A stretch of 64,000 bases of DNA from Streptomyces sp. RKAG293 (GCF_023701745.1 NZ_JAJOZB010000001.1:4346501-4410500), one strand, 5' to 3'; shown: positions 1-7,739, counted from the stretch's first letter. Program-made: numbers and translations. Notes: generated from the sequence alone by a model not told the origin.

Positions 1-1
1 G

Positions 2-832
2 GACGTGGTCCTGGGCGACGTCCGCGACCCGGGCTCCGTCCGGGAGCTGGTGGAGGGCGCCGAGGCCGTCTACCACCTGGCCGCGCTGATCGCGATCCCG
101 TACTCGTACCGGGCACCGCACTCCTATGTGGACACCAACGTCACCGGCACCCTGAACGTGCTGGAGGCCGTCCGCCACCTGGAGATCCCGCGGCTGGTGC
201 ACACCTCCACCAGCGAGACGTACGGCACCGCGCAGACCGTACCGATCTCCGAGGACCACCCGATCAACACCCAGTCCCCGTACGCCGCTTCGAAGGCGGG
301 CGGCGACCGGCTGGCGGACAGCTACTTCGCGAGCTTCGGCACCCCGGTGGTGACACTGCGGCCGTTCAACACCTTCGGACCGCGGCAGTCCATGCGAGCG
401 GTGATCCCGACGGTGATCGGGCAGGTGGCCGCAGGGGAGCGGACCATCACGCTCGGCGACCTGCGGCCGACCCGCGACTTCAGCTACGTACGGGACACCG
501 CGCGGGCGTTCCTCGCGGTGGGCACCGCGCCCGCCGGGAGCGTGGTCGGGCGGACCTTCAACGCGGGGACCGGCGGCGAGATCTCCGTCGGTGACCTGGT
601 GCAGCTGATCGGCAAGCTCATGGAGACCGACCTCGACGTCATCGAGGACGAGCAGCGCATCCGGCCCGCCGGCTCCGAGGTGATGCGGCTGGTCTGCGAC
701 GCCACCCGGCTGCGGGACGCGACCGGCTGGGCGCCCGACCACAGCCTGGAACAGGGCCTGGAACACACCATCGCGTTCTTCCGCGACCCGGCGAACCTCG
801 CCCGCTACAAGACCGCGCTCTACAACATCTGA
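2..832 (+). CDS. NAD-dependent sugar epimerase/dehydratase, 5' end outside window
   Basis: Extended short-chain dehydrogenase/reductase acting on a nucleotide sugar. The frame is open to the left edge, so the N-terminal GxxGxxG dinucleotide-binding motif is outside the window. What remains has the catalytic SPYAASK (YxxxK) motif with a preceding TSTSETYG strand that supplies the Ser/Thr, the RPFNTFGPRQS substrate loop and a C-terminal sugar-binding part. The end, RYKTALYNI, resembles LegB-type UDP-GlcNAc 4,6-dehydratases and CDP-glucose dehydratase-like enzymes, so a 4,6-dehydratase is as likely as a C4-epimerase. It is followed on the same strand by a sugar-1-phosphate nucleotidyltransferase and a second epimerase, which suggests one pathway making an activated sugar for an exopolysaccharide. 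The substrate cannot be decided from sequence. Confidence 0.85.
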   Translation, partial: DVVLGDVRDPGSVRELVEGAEAVYHLAALIAIPYSYRAPHSYVDTNVTGTLNVLEAVRHLEIPRLVHTSTSETYGTAQTVPISEDHPINTQSPYAASKAGGDRLADSYFASFGTPVVTLRPFNTFGPRQSMRAVIPTVIGQVAAGERTITLGDLRPTRDFSYVRDTARAFLAVGTAPAGSVVGRTFNAGTGGEISVGDLVQLIGKLMETDLDVIEDEQRIRPAGSEVMRLVCDATRLRDATGWAPDHSLEQGLEHTIAFFRDPANLARYKTALYNI

Positions 833-945
833 CTCCGGACTTCCCGGAACCGGATCCGGAACGACCGGAACCGACTCCGGGCTCCCGGACCCGACTCAGG
901 AGATTCCCGGTCCCGGATCGAACCCCGGAACCGGACGCGACGTCT
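833..945. repeat. CCGGAAC-rich degenerate short repeats between two sugar genes
   Basis: The spacer between the dehydratase and the nucleotidyltransferase is built of imperfect repeats of CCGGAACCG and CCGGAC units. No gene or clear terminator is visible. The repeats resemble the short GC-rich intergenic repeats seen elsewhere in this window, for example at 5088-5137. Confidence 0.45.
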
Positions 946-975
946 GGCCGCCAGGCCAGAGGGGGGACCAACCAC

Positions 976-1689
976 ATGCACGCAGTCATTCTGGCCGGAG
1001 GCAAGGGCGTCCGGCTGCTGCCCTACACCACCGCCCTGCCGAAACCGCTCGTCCCGATCGGCGACCAGCACGCGATCCTGGAGATCGTGATGCGGCAGCT
1101 GGCGAACGCCGGATTCACCACCTGCACCATCGCCATCGGCCACCTGGGCCACATCATCCGCGCCTACGTCGGCAACGGCTCGCAGTGGGGGATGCGCGTC
1201 GGCTACTCCACCGAGGACAGCCCGCTCGGCACGATGGGGCCGCTGCTCACCATGCTCGACCGGCTGCCCGAGAAGTTCCTCGTGATGAACGGCGACATCC
1301 TCACCGACCTGGACTTCGGCGACGTGCTGCGGCACCACGAGACCGCCGACAGCCCGCTGACCATCGCCACCTACGCCCGGAAGGTGAAGATCGACTTCGG
1401 GGTGCTGACCACGGACTCGGGCAACGTCGTGGCCTTCACGGAGAAGCCGAGCATCGACTACCGGGTCTCGATGGGCGTGTACGGCCTGTCCCGTTCCACG
1501 CTCCTCGACTACACACCCGGGCTGCCGCTCGGCTTCGACGAGGTGGTGCTCGACCTGCTCAACGCGAAGACCCCGCCGAGCGCCTACGAATTCGACGGCT
1601 ACTGGCTCGACATCGGACGTCCGGACGACTACGACCGCGCCAACGCCGAGTTCACCACCCACCGCGGACTGCTGCTCAAGGGGGCGTGA
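976..1689 (+). CDS. Sugar-1-phosphate nucleotidyltransferase
   Basis: 237-residue NTP-transferase of the RmlA/GlmU-like Rossmann fold. It would condense a sugar 1-phosphate with an NTP to give an NDP-sugar in the cytoplasm. The N-terminal signature AVILAGGKGVRL (residues about 3-14) is followed by the PKPLVPIGDQ Lys-containing segment, and VMNGDILTDLDF carries the metal-binding Asp. It lacks the C-terminal beta-helix acyltransferase domain of bifunctional GlmU-type enzymes, so it is the short catalytic form. The ATG is preceded by GAGGGG at 959-964. It sits between two nucleotide-sugar oxidoreductases in the putative exopolysaccharide locus and probably supplies the NDP-sugar they modify. The sugar and nucleotide are not predictable from the sequence. 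Confidence 0.88.
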   Translation: MHAVILAGGKGVRLLPYTTALPKPLVPIGDQHAILEIVMRQLANAGFTTCTIAIGHLGHIIRAYVGNGSQWGMRVGYSTEDSPLGTMGPLLTMLDRLPEKFLVMNGDILTDLDFGDVLRHHETADSPLTIATYARKVKIDFGVLTTDSGNVVAFTEKPSIDYRVSMGVYGLSRSTLLDYTPGLPLGFDEVVLDLLNAKTPPSAYEFDGYWLDIGRPDDYDRANAEFTTHRGLLLKGA

Positions 1690-1698
1690 CCCGACGCC

Positions 1699-2721
1699 AT
1701 GCGACGCATTCTCTGTCTGGGTTCCACCGGATTCCTCGGCGCCCACGTCGCCGGGCAGCTGCGCGCCCTCCCGGGCGTGCGGGTGCTCGGCGGCGGCCGG
1801 TCCACCCCGGTGTCCCCGCCCGCCCTGCCGTCCTCCCTCCCGTCCGCTTCCCCACCCGCCCTGGTCGACGGCCTGCCGATCGACCTCACCACCATCTCCG
1901 TCGACGCGCTCGAGGAGGCGCTGCGGGCGCTGGGTCCGCACGCCGTCGTCAACTGCGTCGGCTCGGTGGGCAACAGCCCGCTGCGGCTCGCCGAGGTGAA
2001 CACCCGTGGCCCCGCCGTCCTCTGCGAGGCACTGCGGCGGGCCGCGCCCACCGCCCGTCTCGTCCACCTCGGTTCTGCCGGCGAGTACGGGGCCACGGCC
2101 CCCGGCCGGTCGATCGACGAATCCGCCCCGACCCGTCCGCCGGGGGCGTACGGGGCCACGAAACTGGCCGGCACGCTCATCGTCGCCCAATCCGCCCTGG
2201 ACGCCACGGTGTTGCGGGTCTTCAACCCGATCGGCCCGGGGTCGCCGGCGGCGAGCCTGCCGGGCCGGCTCGTCGCCGAGCTGCGCCGGGCGCTCCCGGA
2301 CGGCGCGGAGGGCGTGATCCGCGTCGGCGACCTGTCCGCGTACCGCGACTACGTCGACGTACGGGACGTGGCGCGGGCCGCCGTGCTCGCCGCCATGGCC
2401 CCGGAGCCGCTGCCGCGGATCCTGAACATCGCGGGCGGCGGCGCCACCCCGGTGCGCGCCATCGCGGAGGGGCTGGTCGCCGCGTCCGGTTTCCGGGGCC
2501 GGGTCGAGGAGAGCGGTCCGGGGTCGCACCGCTCCGCCGCGGTGTCCTGGCAGCGCGCGGACATCTCCGCGGCCGCCGCGGCCCTGGGCTGGCGGCCGCA
2601 CTTCACCCTCGCGCGGTCGCTCGCCGACCTGTGGAACGAGGGCGCACCGGCGGCCGTTCCGCCCAGGGCACCGGCCGGCGTCCCGGGCGAGGTTCCGGCC
2701 GGCGTCCCGGCCGCGTCATGA
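1699..2721 (+). CDS. NAD(P)-dependent epimerase/dehydratase
   Basis: 340-residue extended SDR. The N-terminal LGSTGFLGAHVA (about residues 6-17) is the GxxGxxG-type NAD(P) site. HLGSAGEYG and GAYGATKLAG give the catalytic Ser and YxxxK, and RVFNPIGPGS is the substrate loop. The last 25 residues are a low-complexity Pro/Ala/Gly/Val tail. Its stop overlaps the next start (ATGA at 2718-2721), so it is probably translationally coupled to the spherulin-4-like gene. Family knowledge places it with UDP-hexose C4-epimerases and RmlD-like reductases. In this context a role in making a galactosamine-type sugar nucleotide is attractive but is inference. Confidence 0.83.
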   Translation: MRRILCLGSTGFLGAHVAGQLRALPGVRVLGGGRSTPVSPPALPSSLPSASPPALVDGLPIDLTTISVDALEEALRALGPHAVVNCVGSVGNSPLRLAEVNTRGPAVLCEALRRAAPTARLVHLGSAGEYGATAPGRSIDESAPTRPPGAYGATKLAGTLIVAQSALDATVLRVFNPIGPGSPAASLPGRLVAELRRALPDGAEGVIRVGDLSAYRDYVDVRDVARAAVLAAMAPEPLPRILNIAGGGATPVRAIAEGLVAASGFRGRVEESGPGSHRSAAVSWQRADISAAAAALGWRPHFTLARSLADLWNEGAPAAVPPRAPAGVPGEVPAGVPAAS

Positions 2722-3473
2722 GCGACGGGAAGCTGCTCGTCCCGCTCTACGTCCACCCGGCCGTCGACCCCGGCGCCTGGCGGACGCTGGTGGGGGCCGC
2801 CGACCTGCTCTACGGCGTCGTTCTCAACGTCGCCGACGGGCCGGGCACGGTCCGGGACCCCGCCTTCGCGGCGGTGGCCGAGGAGTTGCGGGCGGCGGGC
2901 GTGCGCGTCCTCGGATACGTGGACACCGCGTACGGCCGCCGCCCCACCCACGCGGTCGTCGCCGACCTGCGCCACCACCGCAAGTGGTACGGCACGGACG
3001 GCGTCTTCTTCGACCAGGCCGCGCCCGACGCCGGGCTGCTCAGCTACTACCGCTGGCTCGCGCGGACCGCGCGGGCCTGCGGTTCCCGGACGGTCGTCCT
3101 CAATCCGGGCGTGCACCCCGCGCCCGGGTACGCCGAGTTCGCCGATCTGCTGGTGACGTTCGAGGGCAGCTGGGCGACGTACCGCGCGGCGCCGGCCGTA
3201 CCGGCCTGGACGGGCACGTATCCGGCGGAGCGCTTCTGCCATCTGGTGTACGACGTGCCCGCCAGGCTCTGCGGCCTCGCCTCCCGGACCGCCCGGCTGC
3301 GCGGCGCGGCCGTGCACTGCGCGGTCCCGGGAAGCGGCGCCAACCCCTGGCAGGGTGTGTCTCCGGACCTCACTTCCCCGGACGTCGCGTCCCCGGACCT
3401 GACATCCCCGGGCCTCACCGATGTCACCGGGATCCGGGGGCGACACCGGCACCAGCAGGAGGAGAACCGTTGA
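2718..3473 (+). CDS. Spherulation-specific family 4 (GH135-like) protein
   Basis: 251-residue protein of the spherulin-4 family, whose characterised fungal member Sph3 is a glycoside hydrolase (GH135) of galactosaminogalactan. Supporting motifs are LVPLYVHP near the N terminus, the LGYVDTAYGRRP strand, WYGTDGVFFDQ and VTFEGSW, all typical of this beta/alpha barrel. No signal peptide is visible after the ATG that overlaps the upstream stop, so export is unexplained. A leader could be missing or the protein may act in the cytoplasm. The position usually written FFDE reads FFDQ here, which may affect catalysis. The C terminus is a Ser/Pro/Asp/Leu-Thr repeat. The stop overlaps the TTG start of the GH114 gene. 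Confidence 0.78.
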   Translation: MSDGKLLVPLYVHPAVDPGAWRTLVGAADLLYGVVLNVADGPGTVRDPAFAAVAEELRAAGVRVLGYVDTAYGRRPTHAVVADLRHHRKWYGTDGVFFDQAAPDAGLLSYYRWLARTARACGSRTVVLNPGVHPAPGYAEFADLLVTFEGSWATYRAAPAVPAWTGTYPAERFCHLVYDVPARLCGLASRTARLRGAAVHCAVPGSGANPWQGVSPDLTSPDVASPDLTSPGLTDVTGIRGRHRHQQEENR

Positions 3474-4339
3474 TCCGCAGGTCTGCCACCGGCTCCCGGC
3501 CGCCGGCCTTCCGCCCCTCGTTCCTCCCTTCACTCCTCCTCCCGCTCCTGCTTCTGCTGCTCGCCGCCTGCGGCGCCGACCCTGATCCGGACCCCGCCCC
3601 TGACGACCACCACCCCTCCCCCATCCCCGCCCCGCCGTCCGACCGCTGGCGGCCGCACCCCGGCACCGCCTGGCAGTGGCAGCTCAGCGGCAAGGTCGAC
3701 ACGGGCGTCGACGTACCCGTCTACGACATCGACGGTTTCGAGAACGACGCCGCCACCGTCGCCCGGCTGCACGCCGACGGCCGCAAGGTCATCTGCTACG
3801 TCAACGCGGGCGCCTGGGAGGACTTCCGCTCCGACCGGGTGCGGTTCCCCGCCGTCCTCCTCGGGCTCGGCAACGGCTGGAGCGGCGAGCGGTGGCTGGA
3901 CATCCGCCGCCTCGACCTGCTGCGCCCCTTGATGGCGGAACGTTTCGACATGTGCCGCGCCAAGGGCTTCGACGGCGTCGAGCCCGATCTCATGGACGCC
4001 TACACCAACCGGTCCGGCTTCCCGCTGACCGCTGCCGACCAGCTCGCCTACAACCGCATGCTCGCCGGGCTCGCCCACGAGCGCGGCATGGCGGTCGGCC
4101 TCAAGAACGATCTGGAGCAGATCCCGGAGCTGGTCGGCGACTTCGACTTCGCCGTCAACGAGGAGTGCGCGCAGAACGAGGAGTGCGACGAGCTGACCCC
4201 GTTCATCGAGGCGGACAAGGCGGTGTTCCACACCGAGTACTCCCTGGCGACGACGGAGTTCTGTCCGACCGCCCGGCGGCTCCGCCTCAGCTCGATGCTC
4301 AAGCACCTGAACCTCGACGCGTGGCGGCAGCCCTGCTAG
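3470..4339 (+). CDS. GH114 endo-alpha-1,4-polygalactosaminidase-like lipoprotein
   Basis: 289-residue predicted lipoprotein. The TTG start at 3470 is preceded by a strong AGGAGGAG and overlaps the upstream stop as TTGA. A positively charged N terminus, a leucine-rich hydrophobic segment and lipobox LAAC (Cys34) predict lipidation and anchoring outside the membrane. A Pro/Asp linker leads to the GH114 barrel, with WQWQLSGKVD, VYDIDGFEN, VICYVNAGAWEDFR, KGFDGVEPDLMDAY, GLKNDLEQ and NEECAQNEEC. Family members cleave alpha-1,4-linked galactosamine polymers; the fungal relative Ega3 acts on galactosaminogalactan. The stop TAG lies inside the left terminal repeat of the palindromic element that follows. 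Confidence 0.85.
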   Translation: MIRRSATGSRPPAFRPSFLPSLLLPLLLLLLAACGADPDPDPAPDDHHPSPIPAPPSDRWRPHPGTAWQWQLSGKVDTGVDVPVYDIDGFENDAATVARLHADGRKVICYVNAGAWEDFRSDRVRFPAVLLGLGNGWSGERWLDIRRLDLLRPLMAERFDMCRAKGFDGVEPDLMDAYTNRSGFPLTAADQLAYNRMLAGLAHERGMAVGLKNDLEQIPELVGDFDFAVNEECAQNEECDELTPFIEADKAVFHTEYSLATTEFCPTARRLRLSSMLKHLNLDAWRQPC

Positions 4340-4501
4340 GGCCTGTCGTCTGGATCTCCGCGGCGTCGCGGTGTCCAGCACGCACATCTGCCGCGTTGTC
4401 GTCGGTCGACGACGCTCCGCGTCGCCTCCCTCCTCCGCCTTGCAGCTGCACGCACCGGACACCGCTCCTTCCCCCACGGAGATCCAGACGACAGACCCTA
4501 G
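4336..4501. repeat. 166-bp MITE-like palindromic element with CTAG ends
   Basis: Positions 4336-4360 and 4477-4501 are inverted copies, 24 of 25 matching, starting CTAGGGCCTGTCGTCTGG. Inner arms CGGTGTCC and GGACACCG extend the symmetry, and a perfect GTCGTCGGTCGACGAC palindrome lies in the middle. It has no coding capacity. The CTAG ends and the size suggest a non-autonomous transposable element. It could also act as a terminator or a structured 3' end for the GH114 gene, whose stop codon it supplies. Confidence 0.7.
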
Positions 4502-4562
4502 GCCACCGGGCCCCGGGCCATGTCGTCCCCTACGGGACGATCCGGTACAGGACGAGTTTTGT

Positions 4563-4568
4563 TACCCT
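4563..4568 (+). promoter_or_regulatory. Possible -10 of a leaderless marR transcript
   Basis: TACCCT (TANNNT form) lies six bases before the ATG at 4575, and no Shine-Dalgarno sequence is present. That spacing would put transcription initiation at or next to the start codon. Confidence 0.35.
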
Positions 4569-4574
4569 CGCGGC

Positions 4575-5090
4575 ATGGCACCCACAGCGACTCCCGACCC
4601 CCACCGGCCCACCCCGCCGGTACGCCGCGTCCCGGACCTCACGTTCCAGCTGAAGCACATCGCGCATGTGCTCACCACCGAACTGACGGCGGCGCTCGCC
4701 GAAATCGACAGCTCGCCGCGTCTGCACTGCGTACTGGCCCACGCGCTGCCGGGCGAGCTGACCCAGGCGCAGGTGGCGGAGCTCGCGGACCTCGACAAGA
4801 CCACGATGGTCGTGACGATGGACGAGCTGGAGAAGGCCGGGCTCGCGGAGCGCCGTCCTTCGAGCACGGACCGCCGAGCGCGGATCATCTCGGTCACCGA
4901 GGCCGGCGTCCAGCACATCACCGACGGCCTGGCGATCATCGACCGCATCCACAGCGAGGTGCTCGGCACGCTTCCCGAGGGCGAGCGGAAGGTGTTCGCC
5001 GCGGCCGTGCAGCGGCTGACCGAGGGCCGGCTGGCCACCCCCGTGGAATCACCGCGTCCGGTCCGCCGGGCCCGGGAGGCCCGGATCTAG
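4575..5090 (+). CDS. MarR-family transcriptional regulator
   Basis: 171-residue winged-helix regulator. The core LTQAQVAELADLDKTTMVVTMDELEKAGLAERRPSS is the recognition helix region, and RRARIISVTEAG is the beta-wing. Flanking helices provide dimerisation. The reading frame is open further upstream, but that sequence lies inside the palindromic element; the ATG at 4575 begins a normal-length MarR. It lies immediately upstream of a DHA2-type exporter on the same strand, so it most likely represses that pump and possibly itself, with release by a small phenolic or drug-like ligand. The ligand is unknown. Confidence 0.88.
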   Translation: MAPTATPDPHRPTPPVRRVPDLTFQLKHIAHVLTTELTAALAEIDSSPRLHCVLAHALPGELTQAQVAELADLDKTTMVVTMDELEKAGLAERRPSSTDRRARIISVTEAGVQHITDGLAIIDRIHSEVLGTLPEGERKVFAAAVQRLTEGRLATPVESPRPVRRAREARI

Positions 5091-5137
5091 GTCCGGATCC
5101 AGGTCCGAACCCAGGTCCGAATCTAGTTCCGAAAAAT
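5088..5137. repeat. Four degenerate 12-13 bp tandem repeats (AGGTCCGAA)
   Basis: Units at 5088-5100, 5101-5112, 5113-5124 and 5125-5137 share AGGTCCG or AGTTCCG followed by A-rich bases. They lie between marR and the exporter gene. They may be simple repeats or part of the exporter control region. The following AT-rich stretch at about 5130-5158 is the likeliest promoter/operator. Confidence 0.5.
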
Positions 5138-5209
5138 ATCGTCTACTACAAAACCATCTGCTAGCGTCTCTCTTGTCGGCTTCGAACGCCCGAGCGGAGA
5201 GACGCCCTC

Positions 5210-6685
5210 ATGTCACTGACGAGAACCACACCGCAGACCCGGACCGAGACCCGGACCCCGCCGCGTCCGGATCCGCGGACCCCGCCCCGCGACCGGTCCC
5301 GCTGGCTGGCGCTCGCGATCCTCTGCGCGGGGATGCTGATGGTCATCCTGGACGGCAGCATCGTGACCGTGGCGCTGCCCGCCATCCAGAGCGACCTCGG
5401 CTTCTCGCAGCCGGACCTCGCCTGGGTCGTCAACGCCTACCTGATCGCGTTCGGCGGTCTGCTGCTCCTGGCCGGACGGTTCGGCGACCTCATCGGCCGC
5501 AAGCGGATGTTCCTGGCGGGCATCACCCTCTTCACCGCCGCCTCACTGCTGTGCGGGGTGGCCGGCTCGCCGGAGCTGCTGATCGCCGGCCGGTTCGTCC
5601 AGGGTGTCGGCGGCGCGATGGCCTCGGCGGTGAGCCTCGGGATGATCGTGACGCTCTTCCCCGAGCCGCGGGAGCGGGCCAGGGCGATCGGCGCGTTCAG
5701 CTTCGTCGGTGCCGCCGGGGCCTCGATCGGCCTGGTGCTGGGCGGCGTTCTCACCCAGTCCGCGAGCTGGCACTGGATCTTCTTCATCAATCTGCCGATC
5801 GGCGTCGCCGCCGGGGTGCTGGCCGCCCGCACGCTCGTCACCGAACGCGGCCTCGGCCTGCGCTCCGGGGCCGACGCGACGGGCGCCGCGCTCGTCACCG
5901 CCGGTCTGATGCTCGGCGTCTACACGATCGTCCAGGCCGGTGAGAACGGCTGGGCCTCGGCCCGCACCCTCGGTCTCGGCGCCCTGGCGGCCGCCCTGCT
6001 CGCCGGGTTCGTCCTGCGCCAGGCGAAGGCCGCCGCCCCGCTGCTGCCACTGCGGGTGTTCCGCTCCCGCCAGGTGTCGGGGGCCAACGCGATCCAGGTC
6101 CTGATGATCGCCGCGCTGTTCGGCTTCCAGGTGCTCGTCGTCCTCTATATGCAGCACGTGCTGGGTTACGGCGCCGCGAGGAGCGGGCTGGCCATGCTCC
6201 CGTCCGCCGTCGTGATCGGGATCGTCTCGGTCGGCTTCTCCGCCCGCCTGACCGGCCGGCTCGGCGAACGCACGATGGTCGTCTCCGGCCTGGCGCTGCT
6301 GCTCGCGGGGCTTCTGCTGCTCAGCCGGGTCCCCGTACACGGGAGTTACCTCGTCGACCTGCTGCCGGTGATGCTGTCGCTCGCCGGCTTCGGGCTGGCC
6401 ATTCCGGCCCTGACCGGGCTCGGCATGTCCGGCGCCACCGAGCGGGACGCCGGTGTCGCCTCCGGTCTGTTCAACACCACCCAGCAGATCGGCGGTGCGC
6501 TCGGCCTCGCGCTCCTCAACACCCTCGCCACCTCCCGCACCGCCCACCTGCTGAGCACCGGGCGGTCCGCCCCCGCGGCACTGACCGGTGGCTACCATCT
6601 CGCCTTCACCGTCGGCGCCGGACTGATCGCGGTGGCCCTGGTCCTCGCCGCGACGACCCTCCCGGCCCGGCGCCGCCGGGCGTGA
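5210..6685 (+). CDS. MFS drug exporter, DHA2 family (14 TM)
   Basis: 491-residue proton-coupled multidrug efflux protein of the inner membrane. Motif A appears as GRFGDLIGRKRMF after TM2, and the first TM segment contains LDGSIVTVALPAI, the typical DHA2 signature. Motif C-like GGVLTQSASWHWIFFINLPIG follows. Length and hydrophobic profile fit 14 helices. A GGAGA ribosome site at 5196-5200 precedes the ATG. The short N-terminal Thr/Arg/Pro-rich stretch is cytoplasmic. It is probably controlled by the adjacent MarR protein. The substrate is unknown. Confidence 0.9.
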   Translation: MSLTRTTPQTRTETRTPPRPDPRTPPRDRSRWLALAILCAGMLMVILDGSIVTVALPAIQSDLGFSQPDLAWVVNAYLIAFGGLLLLAGRFGDLIGRKRMFLAGITLFTAASLLCGVAGSPELLIAGRFVQGVGGAMASAVSLGMIVTLFPEPRERARAIGAFSFVGAAGASIGLVLGGVLTQSASWHWIFFINLPIGVAAGVLAARTLVTERGLGLRSGADATGAALVTAGLMLGVYTIVQAGENGWASARTLGLGALAAALLAGFVLRQAKAAAPLLPLRVFRSRQVSGANAIQVLMIAALFGFQVLVVLYMQHVLGYGAARSGLAMLPSAVVIGIVSVGFSARLTGRLGERTMVVSGLALLLAGLLLLSRVPVHGSYLVDLLPVMLSLAGFGLAIPALTGLGMSGATERDAGVASGLFNTTQQIGGALGLALLNTLATSRTAHLLSTGRSAPAALTGGYHLAFTVGAGLIAVALVLAATTLPARRRRA

Positions 6686-6697
6686 GGCGTAAGGCGG

Positions 6698-7192
6698 CTA
6701 CGCGGCGACGGTGACCGCCCGGCGGGTCAGCAGGGCCTTCCTGCCGACCGGCCGGGTGCCGGCCGCGGCCTTGGTGCCGGTCGCGAAGACCATCACCTTC
6801 AGGACCACGAAGCGTCCGATGCCCGCCAGGCCGGACGCCGAGAGGTAGACGCTCTGCTCCAGCAGCGGACCGGGGTTCGGGTGGACCGCGTGCAGGGCGA
6901 GCAGGGCGCCGGTGGTGAACAGGTAGCAAATGGTGGCGGTGAGACCGGACTTCAGGTGGTCGGCCAGCCGGGCGTGTCCCGCCCGGAAGGTGAACCGGCC
7001 GTGCAGCTCGGTGGCGAGCAGGGTGGACACGACGGTCACCACCGCGTTCGCCAGCGCGATCGGCGCATGGCCGGAGACCAGCAGCAGCGCCCCGCTGGAC
7101 AGCAGCCCAACTCCCCCGCCGCAGACGACGAAGCGCACGAAGGCCGCCAACGGTCCGGTGGTGACCGGGGCTGGTACCGAGGTGGCGGCCAT
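6698..7192 (-). CDS. GtrA-family small membrane protein
   Basis: 164-residue protein with four predicted TM helices (FVRFVVCGGGVGLLSSGALLL, the NAVVTVVSTLLATEL region, ICYLFTTGALLAL and a fourth near GLAGIGRFVVLK). The conserved helix-2 end and ELHGRFTFRAG match the GtrA motif, in which a short WTFR-like segment follows TM2. GtrA proteins flip or help transfer lipid-linked sugars to cell-surface polymers. The ATG at 7192 has AAGGAG six bases upstream; longer upstream frames lack a ribosome site. It converges with the exporter gene, so it is a separate unit. Its sugar substrate is unknown. Confidence 0.85.
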   Translation of the reverse strand: MAATSVPAPVTTGPLAAFVRFVVCGGGVGLLSSGALLLVSGHAPIALANAVVTVVSTLLATELHGRFTFRAGHARLADHLKSGLTATICYLFTTGALLALHAVHPNPGPLLEQSVYLSASGLAGIGRFVVLKVMVFATGTKAAAGTRPVGRKALLTRRAVTVAA

Positions 7193-7358
7193 GTCGAACT
7201 CCTTGTCAGTGGCGGGTGTCACTGACTTTGCCGCACCGGGGCACCCCGACCCATCCGGCTCATGCCCCATTACGCCTGGGGGTTATCCCTACCCCGCCCC
7301 CTAGCGGCAGCCCTGACAATCTCCACCGCAGGATGCAGGGAGGGCGCTCCGCCGCAGG

Positions 7359-7649
7359 TCAGACGTTCCCGGGCAGCCGCTCGACCGCTTCCTTGGCTTC
7401 CTTCAGCCCGGCGCCCGTCAGCTCGCGGTAGGCCTTGATCGCCTGGATCTTCTTCCCCTGCCGCACCAGCTCGTTGATCTCCCGCAGATCGGGGGCGTCC
7501 ACCTCCTCGATGCCGAGGTGACGCAGGATCAACTCCTGACGGCGCTCCATGAGCCGGATCCTCCGCTCGACCCGGTCGACCTTCCGCTCGAGCGCGGAAA
7601 TCAACATGCCGGCGCCGACGAGCGCGAACAACACCACTATGTAGGTCAC
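7359..7649 (-). CDS. Membrane-anchored protein with ribosomal L7/L12 C-terminal-like domain
   Basis: 96-residue protein. The first 20 or so residues (YIVVLFALVGAGMLISAL) form one TM helix. Residues about 20-45 are a charged Arg/Glu-rich coiled-coil-like stretch. The rest (INELVRQGKKIQAIKAYRE then LTGAGLKEAKEAVERL) is the alpha-beta fold of the L7/L12 C-terminal domain, here with the conserved KKIQAIKxYRExTGxGLKEAK pattern. It is not ribosomal L12: it lacks the dimerisation domain and hinge, and no ribosomal genes are nearby. The GTG start at 7649 was chosen because it begins just before the TM segment. Function is unknown; such domains are often annotated ribosomal L7/L12 in actinobacteria. 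Confidence 0.82.
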   Translation of the reverse strand: MTYIVVLFALVGAGMLISALERKVDRVERRIRLMERRQELILRHLGIEEVDAPDLREINELVRQGKKIQAIKAYRELTGAGLKEAKEAVERLPGNV

Positions 7650-7739
7650 GCCACAAGACCCTACCGAAGTGGGCAAAGGCCCCACCGGAGCCCCCACGGG
7701 AGTCCCCACCGGGAGTCCCCACCGAACCGGGACAGAGGC

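Noticed and set aside
820..2601. 593-codon minus-strand frame over the sugar genes
   Set aside because: Shadow of three conserved plus-strand genes, with Arg/Gly-biased composition and no family.
4371..4574. Upstream extension of the MarR frame
   Set aside because: It is inside the palindromic element, gives no homology and would make the regulator abnormally long. ATG 4575 is used.
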